Below are positions 32,757 to 41,352 of a DNA stretch of 64,000 bases, in pieces. The notes below the pieces were generated by a model that worked only from the letters and a program-made list of their open reading frames with translations, had not been told where the DNA came from and searched no databases. A program made the translations under genes and the position numbers. This DNA comes from Micromonospora zamorensis (GTDB lineage: Bacteria; Actinomycetota; Actinomycetes; Mycobacteriales; Micromonosporaceae): contig NZ_LT607755.1 in NCBI RefSeq assembly GCF_900090275.1, forward strand, positions 5,580,001 through 5,644,000, read 5' to 3'. How positions within the stretch are numbered: the stretch's first letter is position 1; the number at the start of each line of letters is the position of its first letter.

Positions 32757-33860
32757 TCAGCTTGGGGGGCGGAGGGTGCGGGTTAGGTGGGACAGGCGGG
32801 GGGCCAGGCTCGTCAGGCCTCCTGGGAAGAAGTAGACGGCCAGGATGAAGACCGTGCCCAGGACGAACAGCGGCTGGCTCAGCGGGTGGCTGAGGACAGC
32901 CGGCAGGTTGTCCACCGCGTCGCTCGTGCCGAACGCGGTGAGCCGGTGGTCCAGGTACATGTAGAGGACACCGCCGAGCACCGGCCCCCACCGGGTGCCC
33001 GGTCCGCCTAGCACCACCATGACCAGCAGCGACAGGGTCAGCTCGGAGGACGTGATGTGCGGCGACGCGCCGCCGACGATGAGGACGTAGACCACCCCGC
33101 CCGCCGACGCCAGCCCGCCGGCGAGGGTGAACGCCACCAGCTTGTAGCGGTACGGGTCCAGCCCGAGCACACCGATCCGCCGCTCGTCGTCACGCAGCCC
33201 GGCGAGCACCCGACCGGTCGGGGAACCGCTCACCCGGTGCACCACGAAGACCACCAGCGTCAGGTACGCGAGCGCCAGCCAGTACAGGTTGACAGTGTTC
33301 GTCACCCCCACCAGCCCGGCGGGCAGCCCGGACACGTCCAGCGGCAGACCTTCCTCGCCACCGGTGAGCCCACCGAAGTCCCGGGCCACCAGGATCGCGC
33401 CGACCTGGGCGAAGGCCAACGTGACCATGGCGAACGCGATGCCCACGGTGCGCAGCGCCACCGCGCCGAGCAGCGCGGCGAGGATCGTCCCGCCGGTGAT
33501 GGTCAGCAACGCCGCCTGCCACAGCGGCAGACCGGCCCGGGTGATGAGGATGTCGGTGCCGTACACACCGGCCGCGAAGTACAGCGCGTGCCCGAAGGAG
33601 AGCATGCCGGTCCGGCCGAAGAGCAGGTCGTACCCGGCCGCCAGACCGCCGAAGATCAGGCAGATCGCGAGCAGTTGCAGGGTGCCGGGCGAGTTGACCG
33701 GTCCCTCGAAGATCCCCGGCAGGGAGATCGTCGAGTACGGCAGGATCGCCAGCACGACCAGCGCGACCAGCGGCAGGAACGGGCGGACCCGGTGCCACCG
33801 CCCCCGCTGCGGGGTCAACTCGTCGGGCACCTGCGCGGGAGGCGCGTCGATCACCGTCAT
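32757..33860 (-). CDS. livM: Branched-chain amino-acid-type ABC permease LivM
   Basis: A 367-residue inner-membrane permease with about ten helices. It contains the family loop GLAAGYDLLFGRTGMLSFGHA and the cytoplasmic motif DERRIGVLGLDPYRYKLVAF that contacts the ATPases. It pairs with LivH to form the channel. ATG at 33860 overlaps the livH stop by four bases (ATGA), with AAAGGTGG seven bases upstream; an in-frame extension further upstream only reads livH in the wrong frame. It is the last gene of the operon. Confidence 0.93.
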   Translation of the reverse strand: MTVIDAPPAQVPDELTPQRGRWHRVRPFLPLVALVVLAILPYSTISLPGIFEGPVNSPGTLQLLAICLIFGGLAAGYDLLFGRTGMLSFGHALYFAAGVYGTDILITRAGLPLWQAALLTITGGTILAALLGAVALRTVGIAFAMVTLAFAQVGAILVARDFGGLTGGEEGLPLDVSGLPAGLVGVTNTVNLYWLALAYLTLVVFVVHRVSGSPTGRVLAGLRDDERRIGVLGLDPYRYKLVAFTLAGGLASAGGVVYVLIVGGASPHITSSELTLSLLVMVVLGGPGTRWGPVLGGVLYMYLDHRLTAFGTSDAVDNLPAVLSHPLSQPLFVLGTVFILAVYFFPGGLTSLAPRLSHLTRTLRPPS

Positions 33861-34747
33861 GCCGTTGCCACCTTTCCGGCGATGCCCTGCGGGCGCAGCA
33901 GCAGCACCACGGCCAGCAGCCCGACCACGCAGATGTCGCCCAGCCCGGACGTGCCGTAGTAGTTGACGAACTGCTGCACCAGACCGACCACGACCGCCGC
34001 GTACGCGGAGCCGACCACCGAGCCCATCCCGCCGATCACCACCACGATGAACGCGAAGATCAGCAGCGAGCTGCCCTGACCGGGCGAGACGGTGCCGAAG
34101 TAGACCCCGCCGAGCGCACCGGCGAGCGCGGCGGCCGCCCCACCGATCGCGAAGACCAGCGTGAACGCCTTGCGGACGTCGATGCCGAGGGCGGTCACCA
34201 TCTCCCGGTTCTCCACCCCGGCCCGGATCACCAGGCCGTACCTTGTCCAGCGCAGGAACGCCAGGATCGCGCCGAGCACCAGCACCGCCGCGATGATCAG
34301 CAGCAGGCCGCCGTTGGGCACCTGCGCGCCGAGGATCCCGGTCACCTGCCGAGTCCAGTCGGGACGCGGGAACGGGCGTGCGTCCGCACCCCAGGTGGCC
34401 TGCAACAACGCCACCCCGGCCAGGGACAGGCCGACGGTCACCAGCACCTGCTCGATGGTGCGGGAGTAGAGCGGGCGGATCAGCACCAGCTCGACCAGGA
34501 TCGCGACCAGCGTGCCGGCGGCCACCCCGAAGGCGACAGCGAGCACGAAGCCGAATCCGTCGGAGCCCGCGCCCGGCAGGTTGCCCGCCGCCCACCAGGT
34601 GCCGTACGCGCCCACGCCGAGGAACAGCCCGTGGGCGAAGTTGAGCACGTCGGCCAGACCGAAGACCAGGGACAGGCCCGACGCGACCAGGAAGTACAGC
34701 GCCGCCAGGCCCAGCCCGGTCAACGCCAACAGAATCACGGTCCCCAT
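33857..34747 (-). CDS. livH: Branched-chain amino-acid-type ABC permease LivH
   Basis: A 296-residue permease with about eight helices. The start GLGLAALYFLVASGLSLVFGLADVLNFAHGLF is the family signature region, and GGMGSVVGSAYAAVVVG is the conserved C-terminal loop. Its start overlaps the livF stop by one base and its stop overlaps the livM start by four, so translation of the three is coupled. Hydrophobic amino acids are the usual cargo, but urea and amides are also carried by related systems. Confidence 0.93.
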   Translation of the reverse strand: MGTVILLALTGLGLAALYFLVASGLSLVFGLADVLNFAHGLFLGVGAYGTWWAAGNLPGAGSDGFGFVLAVAFGVAAGTLVAILVELVLIRPLYSRTIEQVLVTVGLSLAGVALLQATWGADARPFPRPDWTRQVTGILGAQVPNGGLLLIIAAVLVLGAILAFLRWTRYGLVIRAGVENREMVTALGIDVRKAFTLVFAIGGAAAALAGALGGVYFGTVSPGQGSSLLIFAFIVVVIGGMGSVVGSAYAAVVVGLVQQFVNYYGTSGLGDICVVGLLAVVLLLRPQGIAGKVATA

Positions 34748-35472
34748 CAGTGGGACACCTCCGCCGAGCCGACACCCAGCAACGACTTCGTCAGCGCCGT
34801 CTCCAACAACAGTTCACGGGCGTCGCCGGTCCAGGCCACCTTGCCGGCGGCCAGCACCACCGCATCGCGGGCCAGTCGGCGTACGACGGCCAGGTTCTGC
34901 TCGACGAGCAGCACCGGCACCGACTCCGCGACCCGTTCCAACACTTCGGCCACCTCGGTCACCACCTTCGGCGCCAACCCCTTGGTCGGCTCGTCGACCA
35001 GCAGCAGCCGGTTGTCGTTGAGCAGCACCCGCCCGATCGCGAGCATCTGCTGCTGCCCACCGGAGAGCGAGCCCGCCCGTTGCCGTCCGCGCCGGTCCAG
35101 CTCCGGGAAGAGCGCGAAAACCTTGTCGTACGCCGGGCTGGTGCCGCGCCGCTCGGCGAGCCGCAGGTTCTCGGCGACGGTGAGGCCGGCGAACACGCAG
35201 CGGTCCTCGGGCACGTAGCCGAGCCCACCGCGGACCAGCCGGTGCGTGCGCTGGGCCAGCAGGTTCTGCGCACCCATCCGGATGGTGCCGCGGACCTCCC
35301 CGGCGGGCGGGGTGAGGCCGACGATCGCGCGCAACGTGGTGGTCTTGCCGACGCCGTTGCGACCGAGCAGGACGGTCACGCCGGTCGGGGCGACCGCGAA
35401 GGACACCCCCTGGAGGATGTGCAGCCCGGAGATCCGGACCGACAGGTCCTCCACAGTGAGAACTGGTTCCAT
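34747..35472 (-). CDS. livF: Branched-chain amino-acid-type ABC ATPase LivF
   Basis: A 241-residue ATP-binding subunit. Walker A is GRNGVGKTT, the signature is LSGGQQQ, Walker B is LLLVDEPTKGLAP and the switch His region is LVEQN, where the usual histidine is replaced as in other LivF proteins. ATG at 35472 follows GGAGG by eight bases; an in-frame extension would read into the spacer repeat. The gap to livG holds a stem-forming element at 35483-35525. Confidence 0.93.
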   Translation of the reverse strand: MEPVLTVEDLSVRISGLHILQGVSFAVAPTGVTVLLGRNGVGKTTTLRAIVGLTPPAGEVRGTIRMGAQNLLAQRTHRLVRGGLGYVPEDRCVFAGLTVAENLRLAERRGTSPAYDKVFALFPELDRRGRQRAGSLSGGQQQMLAIGRVLLNDNRLLLVDEPTKGLAPKVVTEVAEVLERVAESVPVLLVEQNLAVVRRLARDAVVLAAGKVAWTGDARELLLETALTKSLLGVGSAEVSH

Positions 35473-35478
35473 CAGGCC

Positions 35479-35528
35479 CGCCTCCGTTCGCGACTGCGAG
35501 GCTCGCAAACCCGGCTCACTCCTCGCGC
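35479..35528 (-). repeat. Stem-forming spacer element between livG and livF
   Basis: The 56-base gap between livG and livF contains complementary blocks CGAGG/CCTCG and outer CGCG-rich ends that can fold into a hairpin, and begins GTGAGCGCGAGGAG, a wording close to the proB-proA spacer (GTGAGCGTCAGCGA). It may act as an mRNA processing or attenuation site lowering livF-H-M expression. This is tentative. Confidence 0.4.
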
Positions 35529-36272
35529 TCACAGCGACTCCCCCAGGTAGGCCTCTTGCACCGTGGGGTTCGCCATCACCGTCTCCGGCGTGTCGCAGGC
35601 CAGCAGCGCGCCGTGGTGCATGACGGCGATCCGGTCGGCCAGCTCCAGGATGACGTCCATGTGGTGCTCGACCATCAGCACCGCCCGGCCGCTGTCGCCG
35701 GTCAGCGACTTGATGACGGCCACCAGTTCGGGGATGTCCTCGGCGCTGACGCCGGCCATCGGTTCGTCCAGCAGCATCACCCGCGGTTCACCGGCGAGCA
35801 GCAGGGCGATCTCCAACTTGCGCTTCTCGCCGTGGGCCAGGGTGCCGGCGAGTGCCGTACCCCGGTGGGCGAGACCGACCCGGTCGAGCGCCGCGTCGGC
35901 GGCGGCGGCGACCTCCCGGTCGGCCGCCGCCCGCCGCCACAGTGCCATCGAGCCCCCGCGGTGCGCCTGCACGGCGAGCCGGACGTTCTCCCGCACGCTG
36001 AGCGAGCCGAAGACCGAGGACGCCTGGAAGGTACGGCCCAGTCCGAGGCGGGCCCGCCGGTGCGGCGGGAGCGCCCCGATGTCCTGACCGTCCAGAACTA
36101 TCCGGCCCTCCGTGGCCCGGCGCAGGCCAGTGATCAGGTTGAACAGTGAGGTCTTGCCGGCGCCGTTCGGCCCGATCACGCCCAGGAACTCCCCGGGCGC
36201 GAGGTCGAGGTAGACGCTGTCGACGATGGCGACCTCACCGATCCGCCAGGTCAGACCGCGGGTGGCGAGCAT
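35529..36272 (-). CDS. livG: Branched-chain amino-acid-type ABC ATPase LivG
   Basis: A 247-residue ATP-binding subunit. Walker A is GPNGAGKTS, Walker B is VMLLDEPMAGVS, and the switch region is LMVEHHMDVI. The signature motif is degenerate (LAHGEKRKLE in place of LSGGQ), as is usual for LivG, and the extra C-terminal segment with ETVMANPTVQEAYLG marks the subfamily. It starts three bases after the binding-protein stop; AAGGG within that gene end serves as its ribosome site. Confidence 0.93.
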   Translation of the reverse strand: MLATRGLTWRIGEVAIVDSVYLDLAPGEFLGVIGPNGAGKTSLFNLITGLRRATEGRIVLDGQDIGALPPHRRARLGLGRTFQASSVFGSLSVRENVRLAVQAHRGGSMALWRRAAADREVAAAADAALDRVGLAHRGTALAGTLAHGEKRKLEIALLLAGEPRVMLLDEPMAGVSAEDIPELVAVIKSLTGDSGRAVLMVEHHMDVILELADRIAVMHHGALLACDTPETVMANPTVQEAYLGESL

Positions 36273-36275
36273 GGG

Positions 36276-37475
36276 TCAGCCCTTCATCGCCACGGCCGGT
36301 GGCGCGGACTCGTCACCGGTGAGGCTCTTCTGCGCGGTGGCCGTGAATTCGGTGCCGCTGCCGGTCAGCTTGGCCTGGAACATCGGCTGGAGCAGCGCGT
36401 GGTCGGCGGCCCGGATGGTCATCTTGCCCTTGACCCCGTCGAAGCTCCAGCCCTCCAGGGCGGTGACCATCTTGTCGACGTCGTCCCCGCCCTCCTGCGC
36501 GGCGCGGACCACCATCTGGGCGGCGGCGAAGCCGTCCGGGTGGAACAGGTCGATGGTGGTGACCTTCGCCTTCAGGGCCTTGCTGGCCTCGGTGTCGCTC
36601 GCACCGTCGAAGTAGTGCGACAGGAAGGAGATCTTGGCGCCGGCGGTGCCGAAGGTCTGCCACGAGGCGCGGATGTCCAGGCCCGTGACGACAGTGGTGG
36701 ACGAGAGCACGCCCTGCTGGTCGAGGGTCTGCCACATCGCCGGGGCGGTGGTGCCCGCCCAGGCCACGAACAGCAGGTCCGGCTTCGCTGCCTTGATCTG
36801 GCTGGCGAACGGGGTGAACTCGGTGGCGCTGGCCGGCGCCCGGACACTGCTCACGGTGGCGCCCGCGCTGCCGATGACGGCCTTGACGGCTGCCTCGTTG
36901 GCGTCACCGAACGCGCCGTCCTGGGCGAAGACCACGACCTTCTTGCCGGCCGGGTCGCCGATGAACGACTTGGCGGTCACCACGTCCTGGTAGGACTGCC
37001 GGCCGGAGCGGAACGTGTACTTGTTCGCGCCGGTCACCGCGTCGGTGGCGGCCGGGCCGGAGATGAACAGCACCTTGTTCTGCGCGGCGATCGGCGCGAC
37101 CTGGAGCGCCACGCCCGAGGCGGTGGAACCGGCAATGATCTTCGCGCCCTTGCCGATCAGGTCCTTCGCGGCGGAGACCGCCTTGGCCGGGTCGCCCGCG
37201 TCGTCGACCTCGGTCAACTCGATCTTCCGGTCACCGACCTTGCCGGTGCCCTTGGTGGCGAAGTCCAGCCCCGCCTTGAAACCCTCGATGTACTGCTTTC
37301 CATAGCTGGCCAGGGCACCCGACTGGGAGTACACCAGGCCGACCTTGACCGGCGCGGCGTTGTCGCCGCCGCCGGTGGCGGTGTCCTGCGGGCTACCACA
37401 GGCCGTGGCGGCCAGCGCCGCGGCCATCATCGTGGCGGCGGAGAGGAACACCCGCCGCGTCGTCCGGACCGTCAT
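36276..37475 (-). CDS. ABC importer substrate-binding lipoprotein (Leu/Ile/Val-binding type)
   Basis: A 399-residue extracellular binding protein that delivers solute to LivHMGF. The signal peptide carries twin arginines (TTRRVFLSA) and a lipobox ending ATAC, with C26 lipidated. The type I periplasmic-binding fold starts with KVGLVYSQSGALASYGKQ, as in LivJ/AmiC relatives. The specific ligand cannot be read. It is the first gene of a five-gene operon; GGAG is six bases before the ATG. A GAAAC-N6-GTAAC pair at 37562-37577 upstream resembles a GlnR box and would suit nitrogen control. Confidence 0.9.
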   Translation of the reverse strand: MTVRTTRRVFLSAATMMAAALAATACGSPQDTATGGGDNAAPVKVGLVYSQSGALASYGKQYIEGFKAGLDFATKGTGKVGDRKIELTEVDDAGDPAKAVSAAKDLIGKGAKIIAGSTASGVALQVAPIAAQNKVLFISGPAATDAVTGANKYTFRSGRQSYQDVVTAKSFIGDPAGKKVVVFAQDGAFGDANEAAVKAVIGSAGATVSSVRAPASATEFTPFASQIKAAKPDLLFVAWAGTTAPAMWQTLDQQGVLSSTTVVTGLDIRASWQTFGTAGAKISFLSHYFDGASDTEASKALKAKVTTIDLFHPDGFAAAQMVVRAAQEGGDDVDKMVTALEGWSFDGVKGKMTIRAADHALLQPMFQAKLTGSGTEFTATAQKSLTGDESAPPAVAMKG

Positions 37476-37997
37476 TGCGACTCCACATGAGGACTCGGAG
37501 GGAGAGAACTTCTTCGTGACGGCTCACGCTAGAAGTGACGTCACCCACGAGCTATGTGGCGGAAACACACAAGTAACAGGAATGAGGTGGCCGGGGGTTA
37601 CAACGGGCCGCGCGGTCACCGGAGAGCCGGCGCTCCCGGTGGCCTGAACCTCCACGGACCACCCGAGGTCTGTGTCGCCTCGCCCCATCTGCCCCGATCG
37701 GTCAACCACAGGGACCGTCGTGGGCCACCGCGCGCGGGCAGCGCCGATGACCGTCGAGCAGGCGAAGATCGCGTCAACATCCCTGTTGTTGCTGTCTCAA
37801 CCCGCCGCAAGGCAGCAACATCGGTGAAGTTGCTGCCGCGTCCGGACCCCGGACGTGTCGCTGGCCCGCCGTCCGGGTGGCGGACGGCGGGCCAGCGGGT
37901 GGGCCGGGCGTGATCGGCCCGGCGGTCGGCTCGGAGCGGATCAGCTCCGGGCCGAGGTCGGCTCGGCGGGCGGGTTCCCCGCCGACGGGCAGAGAGG
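37476..37997. other. Gene-free region with several palindromes
   Basis: No coding frame here has a ribosome site or recognisable product. It holds the importer promoter region, a GlnR-like pair GAAAC (37562-37566) and GTAAC (37573-37577), a palindrome around GCAGCAAC (37812-37822 with 37826-37836, one mismatch), the strong hairpin at 37860-37896, and weaker stems at about 37930-37980. Confidence 0.6.
37860..37896 (-). terminator. Strong hairpin after glycerophosphodiesterase gene
   Basis: A perfect 16-base stem (37860-37875 with 37881-37896) with a 5-base loop, about 100 bases beyond the phosphodiesterase stop on the minus strand. It may also insulate the divergently oriented importer promoter region. 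Confidence 0.65.
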
Positions 37998-39122
37998 TCA
38001 GTTCCCGGCGAGACCGGCTAGGGCGGCGACGGCGGTGTCCGGATGGTCGCTGAAGACGCCGTCCAGGCCCAGGCCGAGGAAGAGTTCGTACTCGGCGGTG
38101 ATGTCGCCGCGCGCGTTGGGGTCGGTGCCGATCCGGAAGTCCACCGGGAGGAACTGGTTCTCCGCGCGGAACGTCCAGGAGTGCACGAGCAGCCGCTCAC
38201 GGTGCGCGTCGCGCACCACGTTGGTGGGGGCGAGCAGGGCGCCGGTGGCGTCCCGGGGCACGAGCAGGTTCTTGTTCGCCCCGATGCCGTCGGCGTACCC
38301 GGCGATCCACTTCAGCCCGGCCGGCGTGACGAGGTCCTGGTAGCCGCGGGTGTCACCGGCGACGGTGAAGTCGTACGGGCGGCCGGCGGCGTCGAGCAGT
38401 TGGACCAGCTTCACATCGGTGATCCGGCTCAGCTTGCGCAGGTTGGCCGTCTCGAACGACTGGATGAAGACCGGCGAGTTCCTGCGATCCAGCTTGTTCT
38501 GCCGCAGCACCCGCAGCAGCGGCTCCTCCAACGGCAGGCCGATCGACGTGAAGTAGGTCGGGTGCTTGGTCTCCGGGTAGATGCCGATGGTGCGGCCCCG
38601 TGTCCGCCCTTCGGTCCGGGCCAGGTCGATGACCTCCTGGAGGGTGGGCACCTCGAAGCGGCCGTCGAACGCGGTGTTCGCCACGCGGACCTGCGGCAGC
38701 CGTTCCTTGGCCCGCAGCGTCTTCAGCTCGGCCAGTGTGAAGTCCTCGGTGAACCAGCCGGTCACGGCGACACCGTCGATGGTCTTGGTCGCCTTGCGGG
38801 CCGCGAACTCCGGGTGCGTCGACACGTCGGTGGTGCCGGAGATCTCGTTCTCGTGCCGGGCGACCAGGACGCCGTCGGAGGTGGACACCAGGTCCGGCTC
38901 GATGTAGTCGGCGCCCATCCGGATCGCCAGCCGGTACGCCTCCAGGGTGTGTTCCGGCCGGTAGCCGCTGGCACCTCGGTGACCGATCACGATCGGCCGG
39001 TCGTTCGCCCGGGTGCGGTCCGCGCCGGTCGAGGGCTCGGCGGCGGCAATGGTGGGCACGGCCATGGCGGCGGCGGCGAGCAGCACGCCGGCCAGGCCGA
39101 GGGTCGAAAGGGTACGTCGCAA
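37998..39122 (-). CDS. Secreted glycerophosphodiester phosphodiesterase
   Basis: A 374-residue exported enzyme that hydrolyses glycerophosphodiesters to glycerol 3-phosphate and an alcohol. The signal peptide ends near TIAAAEP (cleavage about residue 28). The active-site residues of the GDPD barrel are seen: H48 in IGHRGASGYRPEHTL, E75 and D77 in IEPDL, and H90 in ARHENEI. The length and the inserted region suit the periplasmic/extracellular GlpQ class. The start is TTG at 39122, six bases after GGAGA. It is divergent from the K+ uptake genes and could serve phosphate or phospholipid scavenging. Confidence 0.93.
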   Translation of the reverse strand: MRRTLSTLGLAGVLLAAAAMAVPTIAAAEPSTGADRTRANDRPIVIGHRGASGYRPEHTLEAYRLAIRMGADYIEPDLVSTSDGVLVARHENEISGTTDVSTHPEFAARKATKTIDGVAVTGWFTEDFTLAELKTLRAKERLPQVRVANTAFDGRFEVPTLQEVIDLARTEGRTRGRTIGIYPETKHPTYFTSIGLPLEEPLLRVLRQNKLDRRNSPVFIQSFETANLRKLSRITDVKLVQLLDAAGRPYDFTVAGDTRGYQDLVTPAGLKWIAGYADGIGANKNLLVPRDATGALLAPTNVVRDAHRERLLVHSWTFRAENQFLPVDFRIGTDPNARGDITAEYELFLGLGLDGVFSDHPDTAVAALAGLAGN

Positions 39123-39263
39123 CGCCGTCTCCTGTCGTGGGGGTGAGCCGCTTCAGGAGACCGCCCCGGATTGGCCGGCAGTTGGTCGAGGGTTGGCCGG
39201 GAGGTGAATCTCCGGAATGAGCGTTCCCGCTCCGGGCGACGGGCGGGAAAGGAAGATTGTCTG

Positions 39264-40598
39264 GTGCGCCGGTTTTTCCGCAACCCCGTGCGGCTGGTGC
39301 CGCTGGGGTTCCTGGTGCCGATCCTGCTGGGCACCGGCCTGCTGATGACCCGCTGGTCGACCATCGAGCATCAGCGCCCGCCCCTGGTCACCGCGTTGTT
39401 CACCGCCACGTCGGCGGTGTCGGTGACGGGGATGGCGATCAACGACACCCCCAACTACTGGTCCGGCGCCGGCCTTGTGGTGATCACCGTGCTCACCCAG
39501 CTCGGTGGTCTCGGCATCCTCACGGCGGCGGCGCTGGTCATCCTGGTGGTCTCACGCCAGCTCGGCCTGCGTAATCGGCTGCTGGTGCAGGCCGAGACGG
39601 CGGAGTTCGGCATCGGTGACGTGGGCCGGCTGCTGCGCCGGATCGCGATCACCGTCTTCGCCTGCGAGGCGGTGATGACGGCTGTGGTCGCCGGCCGCCT
39701 CTGGTGGGCGTACGACTATCCGCCCGGACGGGCCCTGTGGTCGGGCGTGTTCCACGCCGTCCAGGCGTTCAACAACGGTGGTTTCGCGCTCTACACCGAG
39801 GGTCTGCTGGCCTTCGACCGTGATCCGTGGGTGTCGCTGCCTCTGGCGTTCGGGGCCATCGTCGGCGGGCTGGGGTTTCCCGCCCTGTTCGAGGCCGCCC
39901 GGGAATGGCGCAAGCCGGCTGGCTGGGCGGTGGCCACCAAGTTGACCATCTGGGGCAGCGTGGTCCTGCTGCTGCTCGGCTTCGTCGGCCTGCTCGCCGC
40001 CGAGTGGACCAACGCCAGCACCATCGGCTCGTACGACGTCGGGGGCAAGGTGCTCGCGTCGTTCACCCAGATCGCGTTGAGCCGCACCGGGGGCTTCAAC
40101 GTGCTGAACATCGCCGACCTCCAGGAGGAGAGCTACCCGCTGCTGATCGTGCTGATGTTCATCGGCGGTGGCAGCGCCAGCACGGCCGGCGGCATCAAGG
40201 TGTCCACGTTCTTCCTGCTCGCGTTCACCATCTGGGCCGAGTTGCGCGGCGAGCCCGACGTGACGGTCGGGCACCGCCGGGTGGCCACCGCGAGTCAGCG
40301 GCAGGCCGTGACGGTGGCCCTGCTCAGCGTCGCGCTGGTGACGGCCGGGACCATGCTCCTGCTGCTGCTCACCGAGGGCGTGCGGTTCGTCGCGGCCCTG
40401 TTCGAGGTCACCTCCGCGTTCAGCACCACCGGGCTCACCGTCGGTCTGGCCAGCGAGCTGCCGGCCAGCGGCCAGTTGGTGCTGACCGTGCTGATGTTCA
40501 TCGGCCGGGTCGGGCCGCTCACCCTCGGGTCGGCGATCGCCCTGAACACCCGGCGCAGGCTCTACCGCTACCCCCAGGAACAACCCATTGTCGGCTAG
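39264..40598 (+). CDS. K+ uptake channel subunit, TrkH/KtrB family
   Basis: A 444-residue integral membrane protein with four membrane-pore-membrane repeats. The selectivity-filter loops can be picked out: ATSAVSVTGMA (about 48-58), AFNNGGFAL, LSRTGGFNVLN and SAFSTTGLTVGL. Each holds the central Gly of a K+ filter. GTG at 39264 (VRRFFRNPVRLVPLG) was preferred: AAAGGA lies about ten bases before it and the helices start right after; an in-frame extension to 39171 adds a charged stretch without family likeness. The gating subunit follows after 17 bases. Confidence 0.92.
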   Translation: MRRFFRNPVRLVPLGFLVPILLGTGLLMTRWSTIEHQRPPLVTALFTATSAVSVTGMAINDTPNYWSGAGLVVITVLTQLGGLGILTAAALVILVVSRQLGLRNRLLVQAETAEFGIGDVGRLLRRIAITVFACEAVMTAVVAGRLWWAYDYPPGRALWSGVFHAVQAFNNGGFALYTEGLLAFDRDPWVSLPLAFGAIVGGLGFPALFEAAREWRKPAGWAVATKLTIWGSVVLLLLGFVGLLAAEWTNASTIGSYDVGGKVLASFTQIALSRTGGFNVLNIADLQEESYPLLIVLMFIGGGSASTAGGIKVSTFFLLAFTIWAELRGEPDVTVGHRRVATASQRQAVTVALLSVALVTAGTMLLLLLTEGVRFVAALFEVTSAFSTTGLTVGLASELPASGQLVLTVLMFIGRVGPLTLGSAIALNTRRRLYRYPQEQPIVG

Positions 40599-40615
40599 GC
40601 GCGAGGAGGGTCGAG

Positions 40616-41311
<696 letters not shown>

Positions 41312-41352
41312 CCGTCACTTCTTACCGCCAGGCCCCTTCCCCTTGCCCTTTG

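Noticed and set aside
32757..34775. A 672-codon open frame that seems to extend LivM far upstream
   Set aside because: The extra part reads livH in the wrong frame and is Arg/Gly-rich nonsense; the ATG at 33860 has a ribosome site and a normal LivM start.
37554..37913. 119-codon frame in the gene-free region
   Set aside because: No ribosome site, biased composition, and it spans palindromes and half of the terminator stem.
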